Program-made: the position numbers and the translations under genes | NCBI GenBank assembly: GCA_002731875.1 | Contig: PCCY01000038.1 | Location: 1-64,000, forward strand | Length of the DNA stretch: 64,000 nucleotides | From: Roseobacter sp. | GTDB lineage: Bacteria > Pseudomonadota > Alphaproteobacteria > Rhodobacterales > Rhodobacteraceae | Direction of reading: 5' to 3' | Part shown: piece after piece, positions 8,269 to 17,510 of the stretch | Position numbering within the stretch: the stretch's first letter is position 1 | Layout: the number at the start of each line of letters is the position of its first letter | Notes under the pieces: model-generated | What the model saw: only the letters and a program-made list of their open reading frames with translations | What the model was told of the DNA's origin: nothing | The model's database searches: none

Positions 8269-9693
8269 ATGACCACGATCAAGCTGCACAACACCAAAAC
8301 CCGCCAGCGCGAGGTTTTCACGCCCATCGATGACAAGAACGTGCGGATGTATGTCTGCGGACCGACAGTCTATGACCGCGCCCATCTAGGCAACGCGCGC
8401 CCCGTCATCGTTTTTGACGTGCTCAACCGGCTGCTGCGCCATGTCTATGGCAACGATCACGTCACCTATGTGCGCAACTTCACCGATGTGGATGACAAGA
8501 TCAACGCGCGCGCCGCGGAAAGCGGGCGGTCGATCGGCCAGATCACGGCTGAGACAACGCAGTGGTTTCTGGAGGACATGGCCGCTGTCGGTGCTCTCGA
8601 GCCGGACCACATGCCGCGTGCCACCGCGTATATTCCCCAGATGGTCTCGATGATCGAAGGGCTGATTGCCAAGGGTCATGCCTATGCCGCCGAAGGCCAC
8701 GTGCTGTTCGCCGTCGAAAGCTACAAGAAATACGGTGCGCTGTCTGGCCGGTCGATTGACGATATGATTGCTGGCGCTCGGGTCGAAGTCGCCCCCTACA
8801 AACGCAACCCGATGGATTTCGTTCTGTGGAAACCGTCAGACGCTGATACGCCCGGATGGGACAGTCCGTGGGGGCGGGGTCGTCCGGGTTGGCACATCGA
8901 ATGCTCGGCCATGGCGTACGAGTTGCTGGGCGCGCATTTCGACATCCACGGCGGCGGCAATGACCTGATGTTCCCGCATCACGAGAATGAGATCGCCCAA
9001 AGCTGCTGTGCACACCCTGAAAGCGAATTTGCCAATGTGTGGATGCACAACGAAATGTTGCAGGTCGAGGGCAAGAAGATGTCCAAATCGCTCGGCAACT
9101 TTTTCACCGTGCGCGACTTGTTGGATCAGGGTGTACCGGGCGAGGTGATCCGTTTCGTGATGCTCAGCACCCATTACCGCAAGCCGATGGACTGGACCGA
9201 CAAGAAGCGCGACGAGGCCGAAAAGACGCTGCGCGAATGGAATAACCCCGACCGGATATCGATTGTCAGTGACACTGCTGCCAGCGAATTCGATCGCAAG
9301 CATATCGACAACGACGTGATGGATTGTCTTGCGGAAGACCTGAATACGCCGGGGGCGATTTCAGTGTTGCACCGGCTGTTCAAGGACGGAAACATGGAGC
9401 AATTCGTTGCTTCGGCACGATATCTTGGCCTACCAGCTGCTGATTTTGAGTATTTTCGAAAAAGCAGCATTCCGGCAATGACCGAGCCGATTAACGTGAT
9501 GGTTGCAAATACCGTGAACGACTTGATTGGTGCGCGCGCCAAGGCCAAGAGCGAAAGAAATTTTTCCGAAGCAGATCGCATCCGCGACGGGCTTTTGGGG
9601 GCCGGCATCAGGGTCACAGACCGGAAGGATGGCACATCGGGCTGGGAGCTTGTTGCTGACTTTGATCCCGCGAAGCTCGAGGCGCTGAAATGA
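8269..9693 (+). CDS. cysS: Cysteinyl-tRNA synthetase
   Basis: The 474-residue class I enzyme charges tRNA-Cys with cysteine in the cytosol. It shows the zinc-site Cys in CGPTVYD, the HIGH-type motif AHLGN just after it, the second zinc motif around CSAMA and [15 protein letters not shown], and the KMSKS motif in [10 protein letters not shown]. The C-terminal helical DALR-like domain and a short anticodon-binding end follow. I chose the ATG that lies 8 bases after TAAGGA rather than an upstream in-frame ATG without a ribosome site. About 230 bases separate it from the divergent aminotransferase; no T-box or other leader structure is evident. Confidence 0.96.
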   Translation: MTTIKLHNTKTRQREVFTPIDDKNVRMYVCGPTVYDRAHLGNARPVIVFDVLNRLLRHVYGNDHVTYVRNFTDVDDKINARAAESGRSIGQITAETTQWFLEDMAAVGALEPDHMPRATAYIPQMVSMIEGLIAKGHAYAAEGHVLFAVESYKKYGALSGRSIDDMIAGARVEVAPYKRNPMDFVLWKPSDADTPGWDSPWGRGRPGWHIECSAMAYELLGAHFDIHGGGNDLMFPHHENEIAQSCCAHPESEFANVWMHNEMLQVEGKKMSKSLGNFFTVRDLLDQGVPGEVIRFVMLSTHYRKPMDWTDKKRDEAEKTLREWNNPDRISIVSDTAASEFDRKHIDNDVMDCLAEDLNTPGAISVLHRLFKDGNMEQFVASARYLGLPAADFEYFRKSSIPAMTEPINVMVANTVNDLIGARAKAKSERNFSEADRIRDGLLGAGIRVTDRKDGTSGWELVADFDPAKLEALK

Positions 9694-9730
9694 CGTGGGC
9701 TCAGGCGGGGGCGGCGCAAGTGCGCGATTG

Positions 9731-9785
9731 CCGGAGTGAGGGGCCAGCCCCTCACGCTCCCCGGAGTTTATTGGGCAAAATGAAG
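9731..9785 (+). repeat. Hairpin plus copy of a dispersed intergenic repeat
   Basis: A perfect 8-bp inverted repeat, GTGAGGGG at 9736-9743 and CCCCTCAC at 9748-9755 with a CCAG loop, is followed by CTCCCCGGAGTTTATT and GGGCAAAATGAAG. The second part matches, with variations, intergenic sequences at 18877-18907, 46960-46994 (minus), 33491-33530 and 56642-56681. It lies between cysS and cimA and may also slow transcription out of cysS, although no T-run follows the stem. Confidence 0.6.
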
Positions 9786-9798
9786 TTGGGGGTAGGAC

Positions 9799-11415
9799 GT
9801 GACTGAAGAGCGCCTCTATATCTACGACACCACCTTGCGTGACGGGCAGCAGACCCAAGGGGTGCAGTTTTCGACCACCGAGAAGATCAGCATCGCCAAT
9901 GCGCTCGACACGCTTGGCGTTGATTATATCGAAGGCGGTTGGCCGGGGGCGAATCCGACGGATTCCGCGTTTTTTGAGACAGCACCTGCGACGCGTGCCA
10001 CCATGACCGCGTTTGGCATGACCAAACGCAACGGTATTTCGGCTGAAAACGACGATGTGCTTGCCGCGGTGATGAATGCGGGCACGAAGGCCGTGTGCCT
10101 TGTCGGCAAGACCCATGATTTCCACGTGTCGGCGGCCCTGGGGATCACGCTGGACGAGAACACCGACAATATCGCGCGGTCTGTCAGGCACGTTGTTGCG
10201 CAAGGGCGCGAGGCGCTTTTTGATGCGGAGCATTTCTTTGATGGCTACCGCGCCAATCCTGATTACGCCTTGAGCGCGATCCAGGCGGCTCATGACGCGG
10301 GCGCGCGCTGGATCGTGCTATGCGACACCAACGGAGGCACCATGCCTGCCGAGGTCGGGCGCATCACCGCAGAGGTTATCGCGGCGGGAATCCCCGGCGC
10401 GCATCTGGGCATTCATACGCATAATGACACCGAAAACGCGGTCGCCTGTTCGCTGGCCGCCATTGACGCCGGCGCGCGGCAGATCCAGGGCACCCTGAAT
10501 GGTCTGGGCGAGCGCTGCGGAAATGCCAATCTGACGACGCTGATACCGATTTTGCTGCTGAAAGAACCCTATGCCAGCTGTTTCAAGACCGGGGTCACGC
10601 CGGACGGGTTGGTCAACCTCACGCAGATCAGCCGGTCGCTGGATGAAATTCTCAACCGTGTCCCGATGAAGCAGGCGGCCTTTGTCGGGTCGTCGGCTTT
10701 TGCGCATAAAGCGGGGCTGCACGCCAGTGCGATCCTCAAGGATCCATCGACCTATGAGCATATCGAGCCGTCACTGGTGGGCAATGCGCGCATCATTCCG
10801 ATGTCGAACCAGGCTGGCCAGTCAAACCTGCGGCGACGTCTGGAAAGTGCAGGGCTGAAGATTACCAAAGGCGACCCGGCGTTGGCGCGGATTCTGGATG
10901 AGGTCAAATCCCGCGAGGCCGAGGGCTATGCCTATGATACCGCCCAGGCGAGCTTTGAGCTGCTGGCGCGCAAGGTTCTGGGGCAGATGCCCGCCTTGTT
11001 CGAGGTAAAGCGCTACCGCGTCACTGTTGAACGGCGCAAGAACAAGTACAACCAGATGGTGAGCCTCTCGGAAGCCGTTGTCGTCGTGAAAGTAGATGGT
11101 GAAAAGCGTCTGTCGGTCAGTGAGAGCATGGATGCCGAAGGCTGTGACCGCGGTCCGGTGAATGCGCTTTCCAAAGCGCTGGTCAAGGATCTCGGGCAAT
11201 ATTCGGCGCTACTGGAGGACATGCATCTGGTGGATTTCAAGGTCCGCATCACCCAAGGCGGGACCGAGGCGGTGACCCGTGTCATCATCGACAGCGAGGA
11301 CGGGCAGGGCCGACGCTGGTCGACGGTGGGCGTGTCGGCGAACATAGTGGATGCCTCGTTCGAGGCACTGCTGGATGCGATCCGCTGGAAACTGATCCGC
11401 GACAGCAACGGATAG
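9799..11415 (+). CDS. cimA: (R)-citramalate synthase
   Basis: The 538-residue enzyme is of the DRE-TIM metallolyase family and condenses pyruvate with acetyl-CoA to citramalate, the threonine-independent entry into isoleucine synthesis. The N-terminal barrel carries DTTLRDGQQT (about 10-19), the metal motif HTHND and the GLGERCGNAN motif. A linker and a LeuA-type C-terminal regulatory dimer domain follow (about 400-538). Length and layout fit the citramalate synthase subfamily better than 2-isopropylmalate or homocitrate synthase. It starts at GTG, with a GGGGG/AGGA purine stretch directly before it. Squalene synthase-like gene follows after 12 bp, so they are probably co-transcribed. Confidence 0.9.
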   Translation: MTEERLYIYDTTLRDGQQTQGVQFSTTEKISIANALDTLGVDYIEGGWPGANPTDSAFFETAPATRATMTAFGMTKRNGISAENDDVLAAVMNAGTKAVCLVGKTHDFHVSAALGITLDENTDNIARSVRHVVAQGREALFDAEHFFDGYRANPDYALSAIQAAHDAGARWIVLCDTNGGTMPAEVGRITAEVIAAGIPGAHLGIHTHNDTENAVACSLAAIDAGARQIQGTLNGLGERCGNANLTTLIPILLLKEPYASCFKTGVTPDGLVNLTQISRSLDEILNRVPMKQAAFVGSSAFAHKAGLHASAILKDPSTYEHIEPSLVGNARIIPMSNQAGQSNLRRRLESAGLKITKGDPALARILDEVKSREAEGYAYDTAQASFELLARKVLGQMPALFEVKRYRVTVERRKNKYNQMVSLSEAVVVVKVDGEKRLSVSESMDAEGCDRGPVNALSKALVKDLGQYSALLEDMHLVDFKVRITQGGTEAVTRVIIDSEDGQGRRWSTVGVSANIVDASFEALLDAIRWKLIRDSNG

Positions 11416-11427
11416 AGAGTTGATTTG

Positions 11428-12195
11428 ATGGAATTTGACGCCGATCTGGTTGCCTGTGCTGGGCTCGTTGAGCGGGCGGACTCTTTGCGATTCCGTGCCA
11501 CCATGGCGGCCCCGTTGAATGCGCGGCGCGTGTTGTTTCCGCTTTATGCGTTCAACATAGAAGTGGCACGTGCCCCCTGGGTCACGCAGGAAGCGATGAT
11601 CGCTGAAATGCGTTTGCAGTGGTGGCGCGATGTCTGCGAGGAAATAGCCAACGGCGAAACGGTACGCCGCCACGAGGTCGCCACTCCGCTTGCTGCGGCG
11701 ATCACCGCTGACGATGCGGGGTTGCTTGATGGGTTGGTTGCTGCGCGACGCTGGGATATTTACCGTGATCCGTTTGAAGATGACGCACATTTCGACGCGT
11801 ATATAGACCAGACCGCCGGGAACCTGATGTGGGTTGCAGCCCGGCGTTTGGGCCAAGCGGATGAACCTACGGTACGCGATGCGGCTTATGGCGCAGGCGT
11901 GGCCGCCTGGCTGCTTGCGATACCGCGGTTGGTGGAGCTTGGGCGGGTTCCCTTGCTTGACGGTACCGAAGCGGGTGTCGCAAGGTTGGCCGATCGGGCG
12001 CTGAAACGGTTGGATCGCGCCCGTCGCAGTCGTGGCAAGGTTTCCAAAGCCGCAAGACCTGCAATGTACTCCGTCGCGGCCAGCGCCAGAGTTTTACGGG
12101 CTGCGATCGCGCGACCCGCGCGCGTAAGAGAGGCACAGTTGCCGCCGCTGGACCGCTTTGTGCTGTCATGGCGGGCGGTTTCCGGCCGCTGGTAG
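11428..12195 (+). CDS. Squalene/phytoene synthase family protein
   Basis: The 255-residue protein has the all-alpha prenyl transferase fold: FPLYAFNIEV near residue 40, a long helix with QWWRDV, and the late stretch DQTAGNLMWVAARRLG. The canonical Asp-rich substrate motifs (DxxxD) are weak or altered: the first region reads EMRLQWWRD. That is typical of the short NDUFAF6-like branch common in alphaproteobacteria, whose bacterial role is not settled. It starts at ATG, with a TTG one codon earlier, behind a GAGAG ribosome site and closely follows cimA. An MFS gene converges on it with only 7 bp between the stops. No carotenoid or hopanoid gene is nearby. Confidence 0.8.
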   Translation: MEFDADLVACAGLVERADSLRFRATMAAPLNARRVLFPLYAFNIEVARAPWVTQEAMIAEMRLQWWRDVCEEIANGETVRRHEVATPLAAAITADDAGLLDGLVAARRWDIYRDPFEDDAHFDAYIDQTAGNLMWVAARRLGQADEPTVRDAAYGAGVAAWLLAIPRLVELGRVPLLDGTEAGVARLADRALKRLDRARRSRGKVSKAARPAMYSVAASARVLRAAIARPARVREAQLPPLDRFVLSWRAVSGRW

Positions 12196-12202
12196 GACGC
12201 GG

Positions 12203-13429
12203 TCACGCGTGAGAGGGTGTGGGGCGGCGAAACATGAGCCAGAGCAGTGCCCCGCCGGCCAACACCAGAAATGGTATCATCGCCATGTTAACGGCGGACC
12301 AGCCCTGGATTGGATCGCCGCCTGAACAGTTCATGAGCCCACCGCTAGCCAGCGATGCAAAGGTGACGCCGCCAAACACCAGCAGATCGTTCAGGCCCTG
12401 CATGCGGCCACGCTCGTGCGGGGCATGCGCTCCAGCCAGCATCGACGTTGCACCGATAAAACCGAAATTCCAGCCTACGCCAAGCAGGATCAGCGCGATA
12501 TAGAAGTTGTTCAGGTCGACACCCTGAAGCGCGACCACTCCTGCCAACGCTAGAATGGCGAGGCCGAGACCGACGATCTTTTCAACGCCGAACCGCGCAA
12601 TGAGATGGCCGGTAAAAAAGGATGGCGCATACATCGCCAGTACGTGACCTGTCACCACGTGCGAGGCGTCGACAATGTCAAATCCAGAACCGACGACGGC
12701 CAGGGGCGTCGACGTCATCACCAGGTTCATCAGCGCATAGGACACCATGCCGCAGATCACCGCGACAGCGATGCGCGGGGTGGTCAATAGCTGCGTGCGT
12801 GTGCGGCCCTTGGGCGCATCAACGCTGGGAACAGGTGGCTTGGGAATGTCGAGAAAGGCGAACAGTGCCATGCCGATTGCATTCAATACGATCGCCGCCA
12901 CGTAAACCGGAAAGAACCGCATCACCGTGGCGGCCCCATTGACCCCGGTCAACATGCCCACGAGTTGCGGGCCGATGATCGCCGAGATCAGCCCTCCTGC
13001 CATAACATACGAAATGGCCTTGGGTCTGAATTCATCCGACGCCGTATCGGTTGCCGCGAAACGGAAGAAACCTTGTGAAGACATATAGATGCCCAAAAGA
13101 TAGCTTCCCAGCAGAAAGAACCCAAAGCTTTGGACGGTCAATGCATAGGCGCAGATCGCGGCCCCCGTCATACCCCCGGCAGCACCGGTGACAAACCCCG
13201 AGCGCCGCCCAAGCCGCTGCATCACCGTGGACAACCACGGCGCGGTGGTCATTGACCCGAACACGATCATCGAAATAGGCAAGGTTGCAAGGCAGGCATT
13301 GGGAGAAAGCTGTTGGCCTGCCAATCCTCCGATGACAAAGTACATCGGCATTTGGCTGCCAAGAAATGCCTGTGCGGTCACCAGAACGGTGACGTTTCGC
13401 TTGGCGCGGGTATCATCAATCGCTGTCAT
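12203..13429 (-). CDS. MFS transporter, unknown substrate
   Basis: The 408-residue protein has about 12 hydrophobic helices in two halves with a cytoplasmic loop near residue 200 (PKPPVPSVDAPKGRTRTQ), the layout of major facilitator carriers. A loop between helices 2 and 3 (MQRLGRRSGF) resembles the family's GxxxDRxGRR signature, but the acidic residue is missing. It is read divergently from cobK and convergently with the squalene synthase-like gene, so it stands alone. Direction and substrate cannot be read from the sequence; drug or metabolite export is possible. Confidence 0.85.
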   Translation of the reverse strand: MTAIDDTRAKRNVTVLVTAQAFLGSQMPMYFVIGGLAGQQLSPNACLATLPISMIVFGSMTTAPWLSTVMQRLGRRSGFVTGAAGGMTGAAICAYALTVQSFGFFLLGSYLLGIYMSSQGFFRFAATDTASDEFRPKAISYVMAGGLISAIIGPQLVGMLTGVNGAATVMRFFPVYVAAIVLNAIGMALFAFLDIPKPPVPSVDAPKGRTRTQLLTTPRIAVAVICGMVSYALMNLVMTSTPLAVVGSGFDIVDASHVVTGHVLAMYAPSFFTGHLIARFGVEKIVGLGLAILALAGVVALQGVDLNNFYIALILLGVGWNFGFIGATSMLAGAHAPHERGRMQGLNDLLVFGGVTFASLASGGLMNCSGGDPIQGWSAVNMAMIPFLVLAGGALLWLMFRRPTPSHA

Positions 13430-13504
13430 TGCGAATGCGTAGACCGCGGCTTGAGGCGCTGCAAGCCCCTTGCGCCCGCAAGACAGCTAAACGATCATCG
13501 CGCC

Positions 13505-14242
13505 ATGACACGCAAGCCAAGAATTCTTCTGATTGCCGGCAGCGCCGAGGCGCATGATGTTGCCTCTGCGCTGTCAGGTTCCAACCTATCCGCGCAGGCG
13601 ATCTTGCGCCGGGTCGAGCGCAGCTTTGGCCCCCTGAGCGTCCCTTCGCAGATTTGGACCCCCGACGGTTCTGCGCAGATGCAGCGCTATCTTGCTGACA
13701 ACGGTATTACGGCGATCTGCGATGCCGGGCACGGTTTTGATGCGGATGTCTCGCTCATCGCCGAGGATGCGGCGCGGTGGTCAGGTCTGCCCTATGCACG
13801 TTTGCTGCGACCCGCCTGGACAATCAAGCCGCCTGCCGAACGCGCCGTTTCGGTTGCACAGGCCGCAGCCATGATCCCCATCGGGGCGCGGGTGTTCGCA
13901 GCCACCGGGCGCGGGACCATCGACGAATATGCACCCTTTACGGGGCGCAAGCTGTTCCTGCGTCAGGCGCGCGCCGGTACCCGCAACCCGCTGCCCGGGT
14001 TCGCCGAAGCCGTTTATGGGGGTCCCCCGTACACCCGGGCACAGGAGGCGGCATTGTTCAGTCGGCTCGACGTTGATACATTGGTGTGCCGCAACGTAGG
14101 CGGTGAACCAAGCCGGCCCAAGCTGGATGCAGCGCTGGAACTGGGAGTGCGGGCAATCGTGATTGATCGCCCTCCACCGCCGGAAGGGGCACGGCAGCTT
14201 GCCACCGCGCGGGCCGCAGTGGCATGGCTCAATGCCCTATGA
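13505..14242 (+). CDS. cobK: Precorrin-6A/cobalt-precorrin-6A reductase
   Basis: The 245-residue protein matches the CobK/CbiJ family: an N-terminal nucleotide-binding motif (LLIAGSAEAHD, here with Ser where many have Gly-Thr), ADVSLIAEDAARWSGLPYARLLRPAW with the conserved Arg and Trp, the central VFAATGRG, and a C-terminal NVGGEPSRPKLDAA motif. The enzyme uses NADPH to reduce precorrin-6A in cobalamin synthesis. No other cobalamin gene lies in the window, so it is detached from the main cob cluster. The stop overlaps the start of alkA (ATGA). The start ATG lies in the short divergent region shared with the MFS gene. Confidence 0.87.
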   Translation: MTRKPRILLIAGSAEAHDVASALSGSNLSAQAILRRVERSFGPLSVPSQIWTPDGSAQMQRYLADNGITAICDAGHGFDADVSLIAEDAARWSGLPYARLLRPAWTIKPPAERAVSVAQAAAMIPIGARVFAATGRGTIDEYAPFTGRKLFLRQARAGTRNPLPGFAEAVYGGPPYTRAQEAALFSRLDVDTLVCRNVGGEPSRPKLDAALELGVRAIVIDRPPPPEGARQLATARAAVAWLNAL

Positions 14243-14871
14243 CCACCGGGCGTATCATCACCTGTGATGCTGACGTCGCTGAGGGGGCGGCGTGGCTGGC
14301 GGCGCGGTCCACGCAGTTTGCCGCGGCCCTTGAAGCCACCGGGCCGCTGCCACTGCGCCTGCGCAACGACGGATTTGACGCATTGATCGGGGCGATTATC
14401 GGCCAACAGGTATCGGTGGCATCGGCCAATGCGATGCGCACCAAGATGGACGCGGCAGGTCTGACCGACGAAGCGGCGATCACGGCTGCGGGCGAGGAGG
14501 GGTTGCGCAGCGCCGGTCTGAGCCGCCAGAAAATCCGCTACGCCTTGGCTCTTGCAGACGCACGGATCGACTATGCCGCCCTGCGCCACGCCCCGAATGC
14601 AGATGTGATCAAGACGCTGACGGCCGTACCGGGCGTGGGGTTATGGACAGCACAGATTTACGCGATGTTCTCACTGGGTCGCGCCGACGTTTTCGCCGAG
14701 GGCGATTTGGCCTTGCAGGAGGCATCACGAATCCTGTTTGATCTGCCAGAGCGACCCAAGCCGAAGCAGTTGGCGGCGATGGCTGAGAGCTGGTCGCCTT
14801 GGCGATCGGTTGCAGCCCGCACATTGTTTTCGTACTACCGGATTGCAAAACAACGGGAAGGCATATCATGA
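14239..14871 (+). CDS. alkA: DNA-3-methyladenine glycosylase II
   Basis: The 210-residue base-excision repair enzyme removes alkylated purines from DNA. It has the HhH-GPD fold: FDALIGAIIGQQVS near residue 50, the helix-hairpin-helix VPGVGLWTAQIYAMF, and the catalytic Asp in FAEGDLAL. It lacks the N-terminal domain of E. coli AlkA, as is usual for the short form in alphaproteobacteria. The start ATG overlaps the cobK stop and its own stop overlaps the next gene start, so the three genes are translated as a coupled unit. No Ada-type regulator is adjacent. Confidence 0.9.
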   Translation: MTTGRIITCDADVAEGAAWLAARSTQFAAALEATGPLPLRLRNDGFDALIGAIIGQQVSVASANAMRTKMDAAGLTDEAAITAAGEEGLRSAGLSRQKIRYALALADARIDYAALRHAPNADVIKTLTAVPGVGLWTAQIYAMFSLGRADVFAEGDLALQEASRILFDLPERPKPKQLAAMAESWSPWRSVAARTLFSYYRIAKQREGIS

Positions 14872-15533
14872 CACGAATTTTAAACGCAGAGCGCCGGGAA
14901 CCAGTGTCGGGTGAAACGCGGTCGGCGGTGGTCTTCTTGCATGGGTATGGTGCCAACGGCGCAGACCTGCTGGGGTTGGCCGACCCGTTGGGAGAGCACC
15001 TGCCTGACACGCTGTTTGTGGCACCCGATGCCCCCGAAGCGTGCGCCGGTGCCCCGATGGGATTCCAGTGGTTTCCGATCCCGTGGATCGATAATTCATC
15101 GGAAGAGGAAGCCGAACGCGGGATGGTGCAAGCCACGCAGGACCTGAACGCGTTTCTTGATGCCCTTATGGTCGATGAGGATCTGTTGCCCGAACAGGTT
15201 GTCCTGTTCGGTTTTTCCCAAGGCACGATGATGGCGCTGCATGTGGCACCGCGTCGCGAAGATGCGGTGGCGGGCATCGTCGCGTTTTCGGGGCGGCTGT
15301 TATCACCCGAAAGCCTGAAGGACGATGCTATCTCGCGGCCTCCGGTGTTGCTGGTTCACGGTGATGTGGATGACGTGGTACCGCCGCAATCACTGCCCGA
15401 AGCTGCCGAAGCTTTGCAGGAAGCCGGATGGACCGACGTTTTTGCTCATATTATGAAGGGTACCGGCCACGGTATCGCGCCCGACGGGCTAAGCGTTGCA
15501 CTAGCGTTCATGCGCGATAAACTAAGTTTGTAA
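14868..15533 (+). CDS. Phospholipase/carboxylesterase (alpha/beta hydrolase)
   Basis: The 221-residue cytosolic hydrolase of the Abhydrolase_2 family has a nucleophile elbow GFSQG with Ser117, Asp168 in HGDVDDVV and His201 in GTGHGIAP. An early oxyanion loop FLHGYGANG is present. Family members hydrolyse short acyl esters, lysophospholipids or thioesters. It is coupled to alkA through an ATGA overlap, with a GGGAAGG ribosome site 7 bases upstream. The functional link to DNA repair or cobalamin synthesis is not evident; similar pairs in this bacterial family are probably only operon partners. Confidence 0.88.
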   Translation: MTRILNAERREPVSGETRSAVVFLHGYGANGADLLGLADPLGEHLPDTLFVAPDAPEACAGAPMGFQWFPIPWIDNSSEEEAERGMVQATQDLNAFLDALMVDEDLLPEQVVLFGFSQGTMMALHVAPRREDAVAGIVAFSGRLLSPESLKDDAISRPPVLLVHGDVDDVVPPQSLPEAAEALQEAGWTDVFAHIMKGTGHGIAPDGLSVALAFMRDKLSL

Positions 15534-15582
15534 CGACATCGTACAGGGCGATTGGGGGCAAGTTTGCGCCCCCGAGGCGGGT

Positions 15583-15611
15583 ACCTCAAACGGGTGAGGT
15601 GTTACCTCACC
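15583..15611 (+). promoter_or_regulatory. Set of mutually exclusive hairpins upstream of the HNH gene
   Basis: ACCTCA at 15583-15588, TGAGGT at 15595-15600 and ACCTCA at 15604-15609 can pair in two alternative ways. The downstream stem is longer (GGTGAGGT 15593-15600 with ACCTCACC 15604-15611, 3-base loop). A GC-rich hairpin, GGGGGC 15554-15559 with GCCCCC 15568-15573, lies just upstream. The arrangement resembles an attenuator, but no T-run or leader peptide is visible. Confidence 0.35.
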
Positions 15612-15756
15612 ACCGCGTTATGTCCCGGTCCCCAGTACTGCGACATCTTGTATCCATTTGCGGCTTGTCAGACGCAAACCACGAGATATAGTCAGTCCCA
15701 TCGGTGGGGCTGTCCTGCCGGACCGGACGCGGAACGGCAAGGGGCTTATCAATACG

Positions 15757-16341
15757 ATGGACGGCGATTTTAGAACCGAATTCACCCGAAGCCCGGCTGG
15801 GCTGAAACACAGACCGGCCCTGGTGCTGAATGCGGATTACAGGCCATTGTCCTATTATCCGCTGTCGCTTTGGCCCTGGCAGGAAGCGATCAAGGCCAAA
15901 TGGCTTGACCGGGTTGATATCGTGGCCGAATACGATGACTACGTTCACAGCCCGTCGATGCAGATCAAAATCCCGTCGGTCGTTGTTCTCAAAGATTATG
16001 TCAAACCTCAAAAGCGCGTGGCCTTCACGCGCTTTAATTTATTTCTGCGCGACGAATTTCGCTGCCAATACTGCGGGGCACGCGGCGATCTGACCTTTGA
16101 TCACGTGGTACCGCGTGCGGCGGGCGGTGTCACAAGCTGGCAAAACGTGGTCGCCGCGTGCAGCCCGTGCAACCTCAAGAAGGGCTCGAAGGCGCTGCAT
16201 CACACCGGGTTTCATCTGCGCAAACCACCCCGCCAACCCCAAGCGGAAGAACTACGCAACATGGGGCGCAGGTTCCCGCCCAACCATCTGCACGAAAGCT
16301 GGATGGATTTCCTGTACTGGGACGCCGAGCTTCAAGCCTGA
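15757..16341 (+). CDS. HNH endonuclease family protein
   Basis: The 194-residue protein has an N-terminal half with VLNADYRPLSYYPLS and a C-terminal HNH module. The module shows a CQYCG zinc pair, the catalytic HVVPRAAGG His, an Asn in SWQNVVAAC and a second zinc pair CSPC followed by NLKKGSK. This form is widespread and highly conserved in alphaproteobacteria, and its biological role is not known to me. I chose the ATG before DGDFRTEF because the upstream in-frame extension is Arg/Gly-rich and poorly protein-like; the ribosome site there (AAGGGG, 12 bases away) is weak. It converges with xthA. Confidence 0.88.
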   Translation: MDGDFRTEFTRSPAGLKHRPALVLNADYRPLSYYPLSLWPWQEAIKAKWLDRVDIVAEYDDYVHSPSMQIKIPSVVVLKDYVKPQKRVAFTRFNLFLRDEFRCQYCGARGDLTFDHVVPRAAGGVTSWQNVVAACSPCNLKKGSKALHHTGFHLRKPPRQPQAEELRNMGRRFPPNHLHESWMDFLYWDAELQA

Positions 16342-16373
16342 GCAACGGTTCCGGGACGGGTGTGTCGGGGGTT

Positions 16374-17156
16374 CTAGAAATCCAAGTCGACCCAGACCGG
16401 CACATGATCCGACGGTTTTTCCCGCGCCCGAATTTCCTTGTCGATCTGACAGTCTTTTAGCATGTCCGCAACCGCAGGGCTTAGCAGAAAATGGTCGATC
16501 CTGATGCCGTTGTTGCGATTCCAGGCACCGGCTTGATAATCCCAGAAGCTGTAATGTCCGGGGCCTTGGGTGCGCGCCCGAAATGCGTCGGTCAGGCCAA
16601 GCGCAAGCAATCTGCGCCACGCTTCGCGCGTTTCAAACCGGAACAGGGCATCGTCACGCCACGCCGCAGGCGACGCGGCATCCTCTGCTTGTGGGATGAT
16701 GTTGAAATCTCCGGTCATCAGGAACGGCGTTTCGTCTGCTAACAAGGCACGTGCGCGCTGTTCCAGACGCTTAATCCAGGCTAATTTATAGTCGAACTTT
16801 GGCCCCGGTGCCGGGTTGCCATTGGGCAGGTACAATCCACACAAGCGGACCGACGCCTTGTCACCCACGACGGTGGCCTCGATATATCGGGCCTGTTCAT
16901 CGGTTTCATCCCCATCCAGGCCGCGCACCACATCCTCGAGCGGGAGCTTTGACAGGATCGCGACGCCATTGAATGATTTCTGCCCGTGGGTTTCAACATT
17001 ATAGCCGCGATCCTCGAACAATTCCCGAGGGAAGCCTTCGTCGACGGACTTGATTTCTTGCAGGATGGCGACGTCGGGCTGTGCTTCGTCCAGCCATTCG
17101 GGCAGCGCGGCGATACGGGCCTTGATACCGTTGATGTTGAACGTAGCGATTTTCAT
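16374..17156 (-). CDS. xthA: Exodeoxyribonuclease III
   Basis: The 260-residue enzyme is an EEP-family AP endonuclease and 3'-5' exonuclease in base-excision repair. Motifs seen: FNINGIKAR near the N-terminus, LQEIKS with the metal-binding Glu, GLYLPNG, the catalytic GDFNIIP, RNNGIRIDH and the C-terminal SDHVPVW. The length matches E. coli Xth. It is read toward the HNH gene and stands alone. It starts at ATG, and the region upstream (17157-17510) carries divergent control signals for the small peptide gene. Confidence 0.95.
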   Translation of the reverse strand: MKIATFNINGIKARIAALPEWLDEAQPDVAILQEIKSVDEGFPRELFEDRGYNVETHGQKSFNGVAILSKLPLEDVVRGLDGDETDEQARYIEATVVGDKASVRLCGLYLPNGNPAPGPKFDYKLAWIKRLEQRARALLADETPFLMTGDFNIIPQAEDAASPAAWRDDALFRFETREAWRRLLALGLTDAFRARTQGPGHYSFWDYQAGAWNRNNGIRIDHFLLSPAVADMLKDCQIDKEIRAREKPSDHVPVWVDLDF

Positions 17157-17510
17157 GGCAGCCCCCTGATTGCACCGCAGCTATCGCGCAAAGTGATGTT
17201 TGGGGCAAGGGCAACGCAGCAGATTCGTCCCGGAGCGGTGGGAGTCGGTGATTCCTTTTTAACCAAATCCAGTGGGTTAGCTGATGGCGCAATCAGCGCG
17301 TGTGTGGAAAAAACTTTTTCTGACCTGTGTACAACAACAGCCAACGTTGCCGATCAGCTCCGTATTCGGCGACCTCAATGTGGATAAGTTTATCTGTCTA
17401 AAATTGTATTCATCATCACGTTGAGTGAGCAATTTTAACGGGCAAACATTGATGTAGACGCAATTTAAAATTGTCATCGCGACTGCAACCCCAACTGCGA
17501 AGGATAAGAA
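17157..17510. promoter_or_regulatory. AT-rich control region between xthA and the small peptide gene
   Basis: The 354 bases hold both divergent promoters. The part nearest the peptide gene is clearly AT-rich compared with its surroundings. It contains the perfect palindrome CAATTTAAAATTG (17461-17473), two other AAATTG/CAATTTT half-sites nearby (about 17400 and 17430), one consensus DnaA-box match on the minus strand (TGTGGATAA, 17379-17387), and an AGGA ribosome site at 17501-17504, six bases before the ATG. No gene was found within it. Confidence 0.5.

Noticed and set aside
17157..17510. Replication origin
   Set aside because: Only one consensus DnaA box is present, with no dnaA, parAB or hemE-type neighbours.
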